From: Burkholderiales bacterium
Lineage (GTDB): Bacteria > Pseudomonadota > Gammaproteobacteria > Burkholderiales > Burkholderiaceae
Length of the DNA stretch: 64,000 nt
NCBI GenBank assembly: GCA_021287185.1
Contig: JAJTAZ010000005.1
Coordinates: 62,001 to 126,000 of the forward strand
Reading direction: 5' to 3'
Positions 28,114-38,204 of this stretch are shown one piece after another. A program made the position numbers and the translations under genes. The notes under the pieces were generated by a model. The model made no database searches, had not been told where the DNA came from, and worked only from the letters and a program-made list of their open reading frames with translations. Every line of letters starts with the position of its first letter. Positions within the stretch are counted from its first letter, which is position 1.

Positions 28114-30036
28114 ATGATTTACCAAAAACATTATGACGTGATTGTCGTTGGTGGCGGCCATGCAGGCACGGAAGCCGCACTCGCCGCCGCACGCATGGGC
28201 TGTCAAACACTATTACTCACACACAACATTGAAACCTTGGGTCAAATGAGCTGCAACCCGTCGATTGGCGGCATCGGCAAAGGACATTTGGTCAAAGAGG
28301 TAGACGCACTCGGCGGCATCATGGCACATGCGGCCGACTTAGGCGGCATTCAATTTCGCATCCTCAATTCCAGCAAAGGTCCTGCCGTGCGCGCCACACG
28401 CGCGCAAGCCGATCGCTTGCTGTACAAGCAAGCAGTGCGCAGTGCTTTAGAAAATCAAGTCAATTTGGAACTTTTCCAGCAAGCCGCAGCCGATTTGGTA
28501 CTATCGGGTGACACCGTCACTGGCGTGGTGACTGAACTGGGCATCCAGTTCAATGCGACCACCGTGGTATTGACCGCAGGCACGTTTTTGGGCGGGAAAA
28601 TTCACGTCGGTCTGTCCAACACCGTGGGTGGCAGGGCGGGCGATCCCGCCGCCATCAAACTGTCTGACCGCCTAAAAGAACTCAACTTGGGGCAAGGCAG
28701 GTTGAAAACAGGCACACCGCCCCGAATCGATGGGCGCAGCATCGATTTTTCACGTTTGATTGAGCAAGCGGGTGATTTGGATCCCGTGCCTGTATTTTCA
28801 TTTATGGGGCGCGCCAGCGAGCACCCGCGCCAAGTGCCGTGCTGGATTACCCACACCAATGAGCAAACCCATGAAATCATCCGCCAGGGTTTGGATCGCT
28901 CGCCGATGTACACAGGTGTGATTGAAGGTGTTGGCCCACGCTATTGCCCATCGATTGAGGATAAAATCCATCGCTTTGCCGATAAAAATTCGCATCAAAT
29001 TTTCCTTGAGCCAGAAGGCTTGACCACGCACGAATATTATCCCAACGGTATTTCGACCAGTTTGCCATTTGATGTGCAAATTGCCTTGGTGCGCTCGATG
29101 CAGGGTTTGGAAAACGCACATATTTTGCGCGCAGGCTATGCCATTGAATACGACTATTATGACCCGCGCGGTCTGAAAGCCACGTTTGAAACCAAGGCCA
29201 TTACCAATCTGTATTTCGCAGGACAAATCAACGGTACCACAGGCTACGAAGAAGCCGCCGCACAAGGATTATTGGCAGGAGCAAATGCCGCACGCCGTGC
29301 GCACAATCAAGAAGAATGGCGACCGACGCGCCATGATTCCTACCTTGGCGTATTGGTCGATGACCTCATCACCAAAGGCGTGTCCGAACCCTACCGTATG
29401 TTCACCAGCCGTGCCGAATACCGTTTGAGTTTGCGCGAAGACAATGCCGACATGCGTCTGACCGAAATCGGGCGCAGGTTGGGTTTGGTTAGTGATGCGC
29501 AGTGGGCGTATTTTGAACGCAAACGCGAAGCCATCGAGCGCGAAACTCAACGCCTCAAATCCACTTGGGTGCATCCGAATAATTTTTCTGTCGAATCTGC
29601 GCAAACTTTGTTGGGCAAAAACATTGAGCGCGAATATAGTTTGGCGGATTTGCTGCGCCGACCCAATGTCAATTACGACGCTTTGATGCAAATTGAAGAC
29701 GGACGATTTGCACCCGAAAAGGCTTTGGCCGAAGATTCAATTGAGCAAAACATCGTGCGCGAGCAAGTTGAAATCAACATCAAATACGCAGGTTATATTG
29801 AACGTCAAGTCGAAGAAATCAGCAAACAAGCCAACCACGAAAGCACACGCATTCCCGCCGATATGGATTACAGCCAAGTCAAAGGACTCTCGAATGAGGT
29901 TAAGGGCAAACTGACGCAACATCAGCCCGAAACCATTGGGCAAGCCAGCCGCATCTCGGGCGTGACACCCGCAGCGATTTCTTTGCTGTTGGTGCACATC
30001 AAACGTCTGAACCAAGCCAAGGGCAAAACCGCATGA
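28114..30036 (+). CDS. mnmG: tRNA modification flavoprotein MnmG
   Basis: FAD partner of MnmE in cmnm5U34 synthesis. 640 residues, normal length. Seen: FAD-binding [19 protein letters not shown] at residues 10-29, the [14 protein letters not shown] motif near 46-59, [10 protein letters not shown], and the C-terminal helical domain with [10 protein letters not shown]. Its stop overlaps the rsmG start (ATGA at 30033-30036), so the two are translationally coupled. Typical origin-proximal neighbourhood. Confidence 0.97.
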   Translation: MIYQKHYDVIVVGGGHAGTEAALAAARMGCQTLLLTHNIETLGQMSCNPSIGGIGKGHLVKEVDALGGIMAHAADLGGIQFRILNSSKGPAVRATRAQADRLLYKQAVRSALENQVNLELFQQAAADLVLSGDTVTGVVTELGIQFNATTVVLTAGTFLGGKIHVGLSNTVGGRAGDPAAIKLSDRLKELNLGQGRLKTGTPPRIDGRSIDFSRLIEQAGDLDPVPVFSFMGRASEHPRQVPCWITHTNEQTHEIIRQGLDRSPMYTGVIEGVGPRYCPSIEDKIHRFADKNSHQIFLEPEGLTTHEYYPNGISTSLPFDVQIALVRSMQGLENAHILRAGYAIEYDYYDPRGLKATFETKAITNLYFAGQINGTTGYEEAAAQGLLAGANAARRAHNQEEWRPTRHDSYLGVLVDDLITKGVSEPYRMFTSRAEYRLSLREDNADMRLTEIGRRLGLVSDAQWAYFERKREAIERETQRLKSTWVHPNNFSVESAQTLLGKNIEREYSLADLLRRPNVNYDALMQIEDGRFAPEKALAEDSIEQNIVREQVEINIKYAGYIERQVEEISKQANHESTRIPADMDYSQVKGLSNEVKGKLTQHQPETIGQASRISGVTPAAISLLLVHIKRLNQAKGKTA

Positions 30037-30758
30037 GCCACGCCAAACGTCCACCCGTGTTTGACACCACATTGGCAAGCGCGCAACTGGTGAACGGCTG
30101 CGCCGAAATGAACCTGAGCGTCACGCCACAACAAGTTGAGCAACTCATTGCGTATGTGCAATTGATGGCCAAATGGAATCCTGTGTACAACCTCACCGCC
30201 ATTCGCGAAACCGACAAAATGGTGAGTCATCATTTACTGGATTCTTTGGCTGTTTTACCCTTGTTTGAAAAAATCCTTAGTGAGCACACACTATCGGAAG
30301 AAACACCTAAAATTATGGATGTGGGTACAGGTGGTGGTCTGCCTGGCGTGGTGTTGAGCGTCATGCACCCCGACTGGCACATCACCTTAATTGACCCTGT
30401 ACACAAAAAAACCGCCTTTTTAACACAGGTGAAAGCCCAGTTGAGTTTAAGCAACGTTACCGTCATCAATGGCAAGGTCGAAGATTTAGAACCCACGCAA
30501 ACCTTCGACGTCATCACCAGCCGCGCGTTTGCCAGTTTGGTGGATTTTGTGCAGTTGTCGCAAAATGCGCTGGCACCGAATGGTTGCTGGCTTGCCATGA
30601 AAGGGCTTGCGCCTGAAGACGAGATGCAAGCATTCAAACAAACTTTTGCACAACAATACAGCATCACACACATCACCCCTGTACGCGTTGCTCAATTGAA
30701 CGCCGAGCGACACTTGATTCAAATCGAACCCATCTCACAGAAAGCGAATACGCCATGA
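30033..30758 (+). CDS. rsmG: 16S rRNA (guanine(527)-N7)-methyltransferase
   Basis: Methylates G527 of 16S rRNA with SAM. 241 residues. SAM motif [18 protein letters not shown] near residues 90-106; [11 protein letters not shown] is the family's C-terminal signature. Overlaps mnmG by 4 bases at its start and parA by 4 bases at its stop (30755-30758), so it sits inside a coupled operon. Confidence 0.96.
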   Translation: MSHAKRPPVFDTTLASAQLVNGCAEMNLSVTPQQVEQLIAYVQLMAKWNPVYNLTAIRETDKMVSHHLLDSLAVLPLFEKILSEHTLSEETPKIMDVGTGGGLPGVVLSVMHPDWHITLIDPVHKKTAFLTQVKAQLSLSNVTVINGKVEDLEPTQTFDVITSRAFASLVDFVQLSQNALAPNGCWLAMKGLAPEDEMQAFKQTFAQQYSITHITPVRVAQLNAERHLIQIEPISQKANTP

Positions 30759-31519
30759 CCCAAATCTTCTGTATCGCCAACCAAAAAGGTGGCGTGGGCA
30801 AAACCACCACCACGGTCAACCTCGCCGCTGCACTCGCGCAACACCAACAGCGGGTGTTGCTGATAGACCTTGACCCACAGGGCAACGCGACCATGGGCAG
30901 CGGGGTGGACAAACACAGCTTGCCTTCGACCGTGTACCACGTTTTGCTCGGCCTTAAAAACATCGCCCAAGCGATTGTAGAACCACCTGAGGTCGGTTAT
31001 TCGCTACTGGCAGCCAACCGCGACTTGGCAGGTGCAGAGGTGGAATTGGTTGATTTTGAGCGGCGTGAATATCGACTCAAGGATGCGATTGACACCATTA
31101 AGGATCAATACGATTACATCCTGATTGACTGCCCGCCATCGCTGTCCATGTTGACTTTAAATGGCTTATGCAGTGCGCAGGGTGTGCTCATCCCCATGCA
31201 GTGCGAGTATTTCGCGCTTGAAGGCTTGTCCGATTTGGTCAATACCATCCGCGCATTGCACAACAACCTCAATCCAGAATTGGAAATCATTTGCCTGCTG
31301 CGCGTCATGTTTGACCCACGCACCACCTTGCAACAACAGGTCTCAGAACAACTCAAAGCCCACTTTGGCGATAAAGTATTTGACACCGTGATTCCGCGCA
31401 ACGTGCGCCTTGCCGAAGCACCCAGTTATGGTTTACCAGGGGTTATCTTTGACCCCTCATCACGCGGCGCACAAGCCTACTTAGAATTCGCAAACGAATT
31501 GCTCAACAAAAAATTGTAA
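30755..31519 (+). CDS. parA: Chromosome-partitioning ATPase ParA (Soj)
   Basis: 254 residues. Deviant Walker A IANQKGGVGKTTTTVNLAAAL near residues 5-25, Walker A' DCPPSLS, and GNATMGSG. Small ParA without an N-terminal HTH, i.e. the chromosomal Soj type. With ParB and parS it segregates origins and can affect DnaA activity. Coupled to rsmG by a 4-base overlap; parB starts 11 bases after its stop. Confidence 0.97.
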   Translation: MTQIFCIANQKGGVGKTTTTVNLAAALAQHQQRVLLIDLDPQGNATMGSGVDKHSLPSTVYHVLLGLKNIAQAIVEPPEVGYSLLAANRDLAGAEVELVDFERREYRLKDAIDTIKDQYDYILIDCPPSLSMLTLNGLCSAQGVLIPMQCEYFALEGLSDLVNTIRALHNNLNPELEIICLLRVMFDPRTTLQQQVSEQLKAHFGDKVFDTVIPRNVRLAEAPSYGLPGVIFDPSSRGAQAYLEFANELLNKKL

Positions 31520-31530
31520 AAGGAGCCGAC

Positions 31531-32442
31531 ATGGCAAGCAAAGGCAAAAAAGGTTTGGGACGCGGAATCGATGCGTTACTCGGTGGCTCACACAGCATGA
31601 ATGTACTGAACGATGCGCACAAAGCCGAATTGGAACACAACCCAGCAGGACAGTTGACCATGCTCACGCGTGATGTGATGCAAGCGGGTAAATACCAACC
31701 GCGCAGCCACATGGACGAGACCGCGCTCAACGAATTGGCAGACTCCATCCGTGAGCAAGGCCTCATGCAACCCATCATCGTGCGCTCGATTGGCCATGAG
31801 CGTTATGAAATCATCGCGGGCGAACGCCGCTACCGCGCTGCGGGCATTGCGGGTTTGACCGAAGTGCCCGTGCTCATCAAAGAAGTCGATGACAAAAACG
31901 CACTCTCGCTCGCGTTGATTGAAAACATCCAACGCGAAGATTTGAACGCCATCGAAGAAGCCCAAGGCTTGCAACGCCTAATTCAAGAGTTCAACTACAC
32001 GCATGAGACCTGCGCGCAAGCGATTGGTCGCTCGCGCAGCGCGGTTTCCAACCTATTGCGTTTGCTCAATCTCGCACCAGCGGTTCAAACCATGTTATTG
32101 GCAGGCGATGTGGAAATGGGTCATGCGCGCGCTTTGCTCTCTTTAGAAGCAGCACAACAAATCATGCTTGCGCAAGAAATTGCCAACAAACGCCTGTCGG
32201 TGCGTGACACAGAAAAACGCGTGACCCAAATTTTGAAAGGCGAGGGCGAACAAAGCAAACACATTGCTAAGAGCCGCGCCATTTCAGGCGACATCAAAGC
32301 CCTACAAGAAAAGCTCTCAGATGCGCTGGGTGCACAAGTGGACATCAAAATGGGCGCAAAAAACAAAGGCAAAATGACCATTGCCTTTGCCAATTTAGAC
32401 ATTTTAGACGGCATCATCCACAAGATTGTACCCAACGAATAA
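31531..32442 (+). CDS. parB: Chromosome-partitioning protein ParB (Spo0J)
   Basis: CTPase clamp that loads on parS. 303 residues. Seen: the N-terminal KKGLGRGIDALLGG ParA-activating segment, the CTP-binding domain with PRSHMDE..LAEL-like and GERRYRAAGIAGL, ENIQREDLNAIEEA, and a helix-turn-helix (CAQAIGRSRSAVSNLLRLL), then a C-terminal dimerisation part. Its parS sites lie about 3.5 kb upstream. panD starts 14 bases after its stop. Confidence 0.97.
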   Translation: MASKGKKGLGRGIDALLGGSHSMNVLNDAHKAELEHNPAGQLTMLTRDVMQAGKYQPRSHMDETALNELADSIREQGLMQPIIVRSIGHERYEIIAGERRYRAAGIAGLTEVPVLIKEVDDKNALSLALIENIQREDLNAIEEAQGLQRLIQEFNYTHETCAQAIGRSRSAVSNLLRLLNLAPAVQTMLLAGDVEMGHARALLSLEAAQQIMLAQEIANKRLSVRDTEKRVTQILKGEGEQSKHIAKSRAISGDIKALQEKLSDALGAQVDIKMGAKNKGKMTIAFANLDILDGIIHKIVPNE

Positions 32443-32455
32443 GGACATCGCAGCC

Positions 32456-32848
32456 ATGCAACGCACGCTACTTCACGGAAAAATTCACCGCGTCACAGTG
32501 ACCGCAGCAGAGCTCAATTACATCGGCTCATGCGCCATAGATCAAGACCTGCTGGATGCAGCCAACATCATGGAGTACGAGCAAATTGATTTGTGGAATG
32601 TGACCAATGGCGAGCGATTCACCACCTACGCCATCAGTGCACCCGCTGGTTCTGGCGTGATTTCGGTCAATGGTTCCGCCGCACGGCGCGTTCAGATTGG
32701 AGACATTCTTATCATTGCTGCTTTTGCACAGGTTGACGCATCAGAATTAAATGACTTCACTGCCAACGTAGTGTTTGTGAACGATACGAATCACATCACC
32801 GAACACCAGCGCATCCGCCCAACCCTACCCAAGATGCTCAAAAAATAA
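32456..32848 (+). CDS. panD: Aspartate 1-decarboxylase proenzyme
   Basis: Makes beta-alanine for pantothenate/CoA from aspartate. 130 residues. The self-cleavage site is Gly24-Ser25 (YIGSCAID); Ser25 becomes the pyruvoyl group. ATG 32456 puts the cleavage exactly at position 24/25 as in the family; a TTG at 32426 inside parB would add ten unconserved residues. aagga lies upstream. An unusual neighbour of parB; it probably rides on the parAB transcript. Confidence 0.95.
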   Translation: MQRTLLHGKIHRVTVTAAELNYIGSCAIDQDLLDAANIMEYEQIDLWNVTNGERFTTYAISAPAGSGVISVNGSAARRVQIGDILIIAAFAQVDASELNDFTANVVFVNDTNHITEHQRIRPTLPKMLKK

Positions 32849-32861
32849 GCATTAAGAACAC

Positions 32862-33455
32862 ATGGCAAAACCCGAAATCTACTTTATTACCGACATCGAA
32901 ACCGATGGGCCGATTCCTGCTGAACATTCGATGTTGTCTTTTGCCTGCATTGCCATGAATGAGGCGGGCGATGTTTTGGATGAGTTTTCACTCAATTTAG
33001 AAACCCTACCCAATGCCTGCGCACACCCAAAGACCAAACTGTTTTGGCAATCAGAGCCAGAGGCTTGGGCGGCCTGTCGAATGAATTTGGTCGAGCCAGA
33101 AGTTGCAATAAAGCGTTTCGTAAAGTGGGTACACACTGTTGTTAAAAGCCACAGTGCGCCTGTGTTTGTTGGCTATCCAGCAGGCTTTGATTTCACGTTC
33201 ATGTTTTGGTATTTACAAAAATTCACGGGCTCATCACCTTTTTCGTGGTCTGCCTTGGATATGAAAACCTTTGCCATGGCACTCACAGGCTTGCCTTTTA
33301 AACAAGCCATCAAACCACGGTTACCAACCGAATGGTTGCCTGAGAATTTGCCTCATACCCACATCGCCATTGATGATGCGCGTGAGCAGGCACAGATTTT
33401 TAGAGCCATGCTGCTGGAGTGGCGAAAACGCCAACCCGAGCCAGAAACCCAATAA
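32862..33455 (+). CDS. DEDDh-family 3'-5' exonuclease
   Basis: 197 residues. All DEDDh metal and catalytic residues are present: Asp11 and Glu13 (DIETDGP), Asp110 (GFDFTF), and the HxAxxD motif His167-Asp172 (HIAIDD). Family members trim RNA or single-stranded DNA ends. Which substrate it uses is not known; it lacks extra domains. It follows panD by 13 bases and ends at a strong terminator, so it is the last gene of the mnmG-parAB transcript unit. Confidence 0.8.
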   Translation: MAKPEIYFITDIETDGPIPAEHSMLSFACIAMNEAGDVLDEFSLNLETLPNACAHPKTKLFWQSEPEAWAACRMNLVEPEVAIKRFVKWVHTVVKSHSAPVFVGYPAGFDFTFMFWYLQKFTGSSPFSWSALDMKTFAMALTGLPFKQAIKPRLPTEWLPENLPHTHIAIDDAREQAQIFRAMLLEWRKRQPEPETQ

Positions 33456-33464
33456 CCCAAAAAC

Positions 33465-33494
33465 ACAAACCCCCGCAAATGTGCGGGGGTTTTG
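33465..33494. terminator. Rho-independent terminator, bidirectional
   Basis: 8-bp GC-rich stem cccccgca (33470-33477) / tgcggggg (33482-33489), 4-base loop, aaac before and tttt after. It separates the exonuclease gene from convergent yidC and can serve both. Confidence 0.88.
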
Positions 33495-33511
33495 TATGAA
33501 GTCAATATCAA

Positions 33512-35188
33512 TTAACGACCGTATTTTTTCGTCACCACCCATTGTTGGGCAATCGAGAAAATATTACTCACAACCCAGTACAACACCAAACCTGATGGGA
33601 AGAAAAAGAAGGTAAACGCAAACATAAACGGCATGATCCACATCATTTTCTCTTGCATTGGGTCTGCTGGTTTTGGATTGAGCCATGTTTGGAACACCAT
33701 TGTGAGACACATCAACACGGGCAAAATATAATATGGATCTGGCAAAGACAGGTCTTGAATCCAACCCACCCACGGCGCACCACGCATTTCAACGGCTGCT
33801 TGCAACACGTAAAACAGGGCAATAAATACAGGCATTTGAATTAACATTGGCAAACAGCCTCCTGCAGGATTGACTTTTTCTGCTCGATACAACGCCATGG
33901 TTTCTTGATTCAACTTCATTTTGTCATCGGCATATTGCTCTTGCAAAATTTTAACCTTGGGCGCGAGTTGACGCATTTTTGCCATCGATTTGTAGCTGGC
34001 CGCCGTCAACGGGAAAAACGCCAACTTCATAATCACAGTCAAGGCGACAATCGCCCAACCCCAATTCGGGATAAACGAGTGCAGGAAATTTAAGAACCAA
34101 TGCACGGGTTTGGCAATAATCGTCAACCAACCATAGTCCACCGACAAATCCAAACCAGGGGCAATCGCCGCCAATTTATCCTGATCTTGAGGGCCTACAT
34201 ACAACTGAGCATTGAAATTCGCCTTGCCCGCTGGCGCAATATCACCCAAACTCAAACGTTCGCCAACACTGTAAATACCCTGCTCAGGTGCACTGGCAGC
34301 CTGCAATGTGCGGGTATAAAACGTGCGCTCACGCGTCTCAGGCACAACCCAAGCTGAAACAAAATAGTGCTGCAACATACCCACCCAACCGATGTCTGAT
34401 TTCTCAGTAAAGCCAGGTTTGTTTTTTGCGATATCAATGAAAGAAACTTTTTTAAATTTATCGGTTGCGTTGTACACCACAGGACCTGTATAGGTGGTGT
34501 AAAACTTAGAGTCACCATTTTGCGCACCATCGCGCACGATTTCCATATACACATCGGGGCGAATCGCTTGTGCCGAATTGTTTTGCACCTCATACGACAC
34601 ATCCATCAAATAACTGCCACGATGAAGTGTATAGGTCTTTTTCAGCGTGATGCCATTGTTTTGCGCGCTTAAAGTCAAGCTCACTGAGTTCTGACCGTCC
34701 TGCATCACCGCCATTGGCGCATCGGCAGTAAACATGGTGGTGTGATCCAAACCCACATCGGTCAAACCACTGCGGCTGACATACATTTCATTGGGCGAAA
34801 TCACATCGGGGTTGGCATTTTTGCTGTTGAACAACACCGTATTGAGGGACTTATTGTGCGAATTAAAAAACTGCTTGAGCATTGCAAACTGCACCACGCC
34901 ACCTTGCGTGTTGATATTCAACTTGAGCACATCGTTCTCAAGCACCACTGGCACACCTGTGAAATTCAAACTATTGCTAATTGGTGAATTTGATGATGCG
35001 TTGGTTGAATTGGTCGTTGTGTTTGAAGATGCGCCATTGCTATTCGCAGCGACTTGATTTTGAGCGGCACTTTGTTGAGCAACAGCTTGTTGTGCCGACA
35101 TATTGCGCTGTTGATAATTACTCCACAACAAGAAAATTGAGGAAGCAAATACCATCCACAGTATGGTGCGCGGGTTAAAATTTTTCAT
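33512..35188 (-). CDS. yidC: Membrane protein insertase YidC
   Basis: 558 residues. Inner-membrane insertase for Sec-dependent and independent proteins. Signal-anchor at the N-terminus (NFNPRTILWMVFASSIFLLW), a Ser/Asn-rich linker, the periplasmic beta-supersandwich domain (about 80-340), and the conserved 5-TM core from about 355 (WGWAIVALTVIMKLAFFPLT, PVFIALFYVL). ATG 35188 preferred over a TTG two codons upstream. Downstream of yidD on the same strand in the usual rpmH-rnpA-yidD-yidC order. Confidence 0.97.
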   Translation of the reverse strand: MKNFNPRTILWMVFASSIFLLWSNYQQRNMSAQQAVAQQSAAQNQVAANSNGASSNTTTNSTNASSNSPISNSLNFTGVPVVLENDVLKLNINTQGGVVQFAMLKQFFNSHNKSLNTVLFNSKNANPDVISPNEMYVSRSGLTDVGLDHTTMFTADAPMAVMQDGQNSVSLTLSAQNNGITLKKTYTLHRGSYLMDVSYEVQNNSAQAIRPDVYMEIVRDGAQNGDSKFYTTYTGPVVYNATDKFKKVSFIDIAKNKPGFTEKSDIGWVGMLQHYFVSAWVVPETRERTFYTRTLQAASAPEQGIYSVGERLSLGDIAPAGKANFNAQLYVGPQDQDKLAAIAPGLDLSVDYGWLTIIAKPVHWFLNFLHSFIPNWGWAIVALTVIMKLAFFPLTAASYKSMAKMRQLAPKVKILQEQYADDKMKLNQETMALYRAEKVNPAGGCLPMLIQMPVFIALFYVLQAAVEMRGAPWVGWIQDLSLPDPYYILPVLMCLTMVFQTWLNPKPADPMQEKMMWIMPFMFAFTFFFFPSGLVLYWVVSNIFSIAQQWVVTKKYGR

Positions 35189-35253
35189 AAACAATCTCTA
35201 AAAATCAAAAAGCTCAAAAGACAATGAGCGCAATTATAACAACAGTCCAAGCA

Positions 35254-35589
35254 TTATTTCGGGGTAAACACATCCTCTTGGGTTTCTTTTACCTGATGAT
35301 GCGCACAAGTGCAAGTTGACCGCTCAGGAACAGGATCCCAACCACCCGCCACACCAGGACGACAACGTCCAATGCGGCGCACAGCCATCCACGAACCTTT
35401 CAACACCCCATGTCGCTCAATCGCAATAATGGCGTAGCGCGAACAAGTAGGTTCAAACCGACAATGATTGGCCATCAAAGGACTGATTGCAAGCTGATAA
35501 AACCGTACCAAGGCAATGAACACCGTCTTGAATATTCGCGAGAAAAAACCGACGATGGTTTCAAACAGGGTTTTCAACGGCTCACTCAT
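35254..35589 (-). CDS. yidD: Membrane protein insertion efficiency factor YidD
   Basis: 111 residues. Recognised from [10 protein letters not shown] and [19 protein letters not shown]...[11 protein letters not shown]. Small membrane-associated protein that improves YidC-dependent insertion. Its start overlaps the 3' end of rnpA by 8 bases (35582-35589), so translation is coupled. Confidence 0.95.
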   Translation of the reverse strand: MSEPLKTLFETIVGFFSRIFKTVFIALVRFYQLAISPLMANHCRFEPTCSRYAIIAIERHGVLKGSWMAVRRIGRCRPGVAGGWDPVPERSTCTCAHHQVKETQEDVFTPK

Positions 35590-36109
35590 TTTTTAAACCC
35601 TGCGTCACAGATGAATCTGAATCCACAATTGCCACGGTTTTTGTACCAGACAATCGTTTAGAAAACCGTTTGCCCTCAGCCCACAAATCCGCCAACTGCG
35701 TCGCCCAAAGCCTTTTTTGCTGAGTCATTATCACCACGGCATTGACGTTGCTGTTCAAACGCACCACCCACAAACCAGCGGGCAAAGACGTTGCACGAAC
35801 CCGAAAACTCTCTCGAATCAATCGTTTGAGTAAATTGCGCCGCACCGCATGTTTGGCCAATCGCTTGGGTACCACCAAACCCAATTGCGCCCAACTTTGA
35901 CTCACACCATCTGCATCGGTTTGCGCCCTATGCGCCAAATGATGCAGTGCGAAATCTTGACTGCGTGCGCACACGCGCATACGCAAAGCGGATGCATACG
36001 CATCCGCTTTAATGATTTTACGTGAGCGGGGCAGCTCAAATCGTTCAGAAGGTGTGCCAACCATACCGAAATCAATATCGTAAAGGACGCGCACCCAAGT
36101 ACACGTCAT
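35582..36109 (-). CDS. rnpA: Ribonuclease P protein component
   Basis: Protein subunit that helps RNase P RNA mature tRNA 5' ends. 175 residues as drawn, longer than E. coli RnpA (119). The RNR signature is [18 protein letters not shown] near residues 87-104. The start is uncertain: ATG 36109 follows rpmH by 12 bases, and an internal ATG at 36064 ([16 protein letters not shown]) gives 160 residues; no strong ribosome-binding site decides. The C-terminal part (about 45 residues) after the fold is extra and Ser/Asp-rich. Confidence 0.93.
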   Translation of the reverse strand: MTCTWVRVLYDIDFGMVGTPSERFELPRSRKIIKADAYASALRMRVCARSQDFALHHLAHRAQTDADGVSQSWAQLGLVVPKRLAKHAVRRNLLKRLIRESFRVRATSLPAGLWVVRLNSNVNAVVIMTQQKRLWATQLADLWAEGKRFSKRLSGTKTVAIVDSDSSVTQGLKNE

Positions 36110-36121
36110 CCAATGACGCGA

Positions 36122-36256
36122 TTAAACGGCCAAACGTTTGCGACCTTTAGCGCGGCGTGCGTTCAACACAGCACGACCACCTGCGGTTTTCATACGTGCA
36201 CGGAAACCGTGGGTACGTTTACGGCGAACAACTGAAGGTTGATAAGTACGTTTCAT
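36122..36256 (-). CDS. rpmH: 50S ribosomal protein L34
   Basis: 44 residues, [18 protein letters not shown] at the start and [12 protein letters not shown] at the end, the full length and sequence of bacterial L34. Very basic, part of the large ribosomal subunit. Coupled order rpmH-rnpA-yidD-yidC, leading away from dnaA. Confidence 0.98.
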   Translation of the reverse strand: MKRTYQPSVVRRKRTHGFRARMKTAGGRAVLNARRAKGRKRLAV

Positions 36257-36559
36257 AATAATTTTCCAAACAAAATCAATTCTTTATAATCTCAAACACA
36301 CCCACTTTAGCCAACAAATCCGTTCTTTTTTGATGCAAAGCAAGCGTTCACGAACCTGACATTAAACCCGAATTTTTTAATAAAAGCAAGCACTTAAAGT
36401 TAAAATTCTCAAATTACCACTATTTTAAGATAAATCTGTGGATAACTTAGTCAAAGGCTCGAATAAGCGTGTAAAATAACCCACAAATCACACACGAATT
36501 AAAAAACCGAATATCTGATTGATTCTCCCTAAATAAAACCAATAAATAAGTACCCCATC
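36257..36559. other. Origin-region intergenic DNA between rpmH and dnaA
   Basis: 303 A/T-rich bases with divergent promoters for rpmH and dnaA. One perfect DnaA box (tgtggataa) lies at 36437-36445. No other close match was seen, and no gene or RNA gene. It is one of two candidates for oriC or for dnaA autoregulation; the gap between dnaA and dnaN has more boxes. Confidence 0.6.
36437..36445 (-). promoter_or_regulatory. DnaA box, perfect consensus
   Basis: tgtggataa, the complement of ttatccaca, 115 bases before the dnaA start. Likely binds DnaA for autoregulation or initiation. Confidence 0.75.
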
Positions 36560-37984
36560 ATGTTGCTCTTTTGGCAAGCCTGCTCCAATCAATTACAAAA
36601 AGAACTCACGCCTCAACAATTTAAAGCGTGGATTGCACCTTTAACGGTATGCGAGTTCAACGAACAAACACAGAGTTTAACCATTGGTGCGCCCAGCCGA
36701 ATCAAGGCCGAAGCCTGTTCGCGTCAATTCGGTCAGCGCATACAGATGCTCGCTCAAGAATACTGGGGCAAAGCCATTCAAGTGCAATTTACCGTGCGCG
36801 ATAAAAAGGCCAAAAAACCCCATCCCGATGCTTCAGACGTTGCCCCGATTGTTGCTGTACCAAACCGCCATTCTGCCGCATTGGTTGAACAACCTCAGCC
36901 CAGCGCGAGTGACGAAAAAACACCTTCAAAATCAACCAAGTTGGACACCACCTATAAAAACAACCACTTGGATAAAAACCTCAATTTTGACACCCTTGTG
37001 ACAGGCAATGCCAATCAAATGGCACGCATGGTTGGTTTGGAGGTCATCAATCAACTGGGCAAACGGTACAACCCATTTTTTATCTACGGTGGGGTGGGCG
37101 TGGGTAAAACCCATTTGATGCAAGCGATTGGTAATGAAGTCTATAAACGCGATCCTTCTAAGAAAATTCGTTATTTATTCGCCAATACTTATGTCAGCGA
37201 AGTGGTCAAAGCTTATCAAAAAAATCAGTTTGAAGAATTTAAAAATTACTACCACAATCTGGATTTACTGCTGATTGACGACATTCAGTTTTTTGGTGAA
37301 GGTGACAAAACAGGCACTCAAAGCGCATTTTTTGAACTGTTTGAATCCCTCATTCGCCACCAAAAACAAATCATCATCACCAGTGATCGGTATCCACAAA
37401 GTTTAGAGGGCATACAAGAGCGTTTGCGCTCACGTTTTATGTCGGGGATTGATATTGCCATTGATCCCCCAGGGTTTGAAATGCGGGTCAGTATTTTGCT
37501 CAAAAAAGCTGAATTAGATGGCGTGACCCTGCCCGAAGACGTTGCTGTGTTTATTGCGCAATTACTGCGGGCGAATGTCCGAGAATTAGAGGGCGCGTTA
37601 CGCAAAGTGATTGCTTACTCACGATTTAGTCACACACCAATTAATATAGAGAACACCAAACTGGCTTTAAAAGATTTATTGGTCAATAACCAAGAGCACA
37701 TCTCAATCGAAGCGATTCAAAAAGCCGTCGCTGATTTTTATAAAATTAAAGTATCTGATATGTATTCGGCCAAAAGACCGAAAAATATTGCCGAACCGCG
37801 CCAAATTGCGATGTATTTAACCAAAGAATTGACACAAAAAAGCCTACCCGAAATTGGCGCGAATTTTGGCGGACGTGACCACACCACGGTGTTGCACGCC
37901 TGTCGAAAAATCGCTGAAAACAAAACCAAGGACAGTAAATTACAGCACGAATTACATGTTTTAGAACAGATATTAAAAGCTTGA
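36560..37984 (+). CDS. dnaA: Chromosomal replication initiator DnaA
   Basis: 474 residues. Domain I (1-80, QKELTPQQFKAWIAPL), linker domain II (about 80-140, Lys/Pro/Ser-rich), AAA+ domain III with Walker A GGVGVGKTH at 177-185, Walker B LLIDDIQF near 238, and DNA-binding domain IV with the signature GRDHTTVLHACRKI near residues 435-448. All functional parts are intact. Start ATG 36560. Followed by dnaN after 220 bases with DnaA-box-like sites between. Confidence 0.98.
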   Translation: MLLFWQACSNQLQKELTPQQFKAWIAPLTVCEFNEQTQSLTIGAPSRIKAEACSRQFGQRIQMLAQEYWGKAIQVQFTVRDKKAKKPHPDASDVAPIVAVPNRHSAALVEQPQPSASDEKTPSKSTKLDTTYKNNHLDKNLNFDTLVTGNANQMARMVGLEVINQLGKRYNPFFIYGGVGVGKTHLMQAIGNEVYKRDPSKKIRYLFANTYVSEVVKAYQKNQFEEFKNYYHNLDLLLIDDIQFFGEGDKTGTQSAFFELFESLIRHQKQIIITSDRYPQSLEGIQERLRSRFMSGIDIAIDPPGFEMRVSILLKKAELDGVTLPEDVAVFIAQLLRANVRELEGALRKVIAYSRFSHTPINIENTKLALKDLLVNNQEHISIEAIQKAVADFYKIKVSDMYSAKRPKNIAEPRQIAMYLTKELTQKSLPEIGANFGGRDHTTVLHACRKIAENKTKDSKLQHELHVLEQILKA

Positions 37985-38204
37985 ATCCATCGTGTGCGCA
38001 ATGCTGTGAATAAACCCTTTAAACTGTGTATAAGTGGGGCATAAAAACAAGCAAATATTTAACAAAAGTTAAGATAGAAAATAAACGCACAAAATATCCA
38101 CAGGTCAAAATCTGCGGTAAAATGGCGAATTAACGGGATAAAGAAAGTTATCCACTGAAAAAACTGTACCAATTGTTATCTAAAATAAATAAAGGATTTA
38201 ATAT
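37985..38204. other. dnaA-dnaN intergenic DNA with DnaA-box-like cluster, oriC candidate
   Basis: 220 bases. Four 9-mers differ from the DnaA box by one base: tgtgaataa 38005-38013, tgtgtataa 38025-38033, atatccaca 38094-38102 and ttatccact 38148-38156. An A/T-rich stretch separates the two pairs (38041-38093). Box number and spacing make this the better oriC candidate of the two gaps flanking dnaA; it also carries the dnaN leader. Confidence 0.55.
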
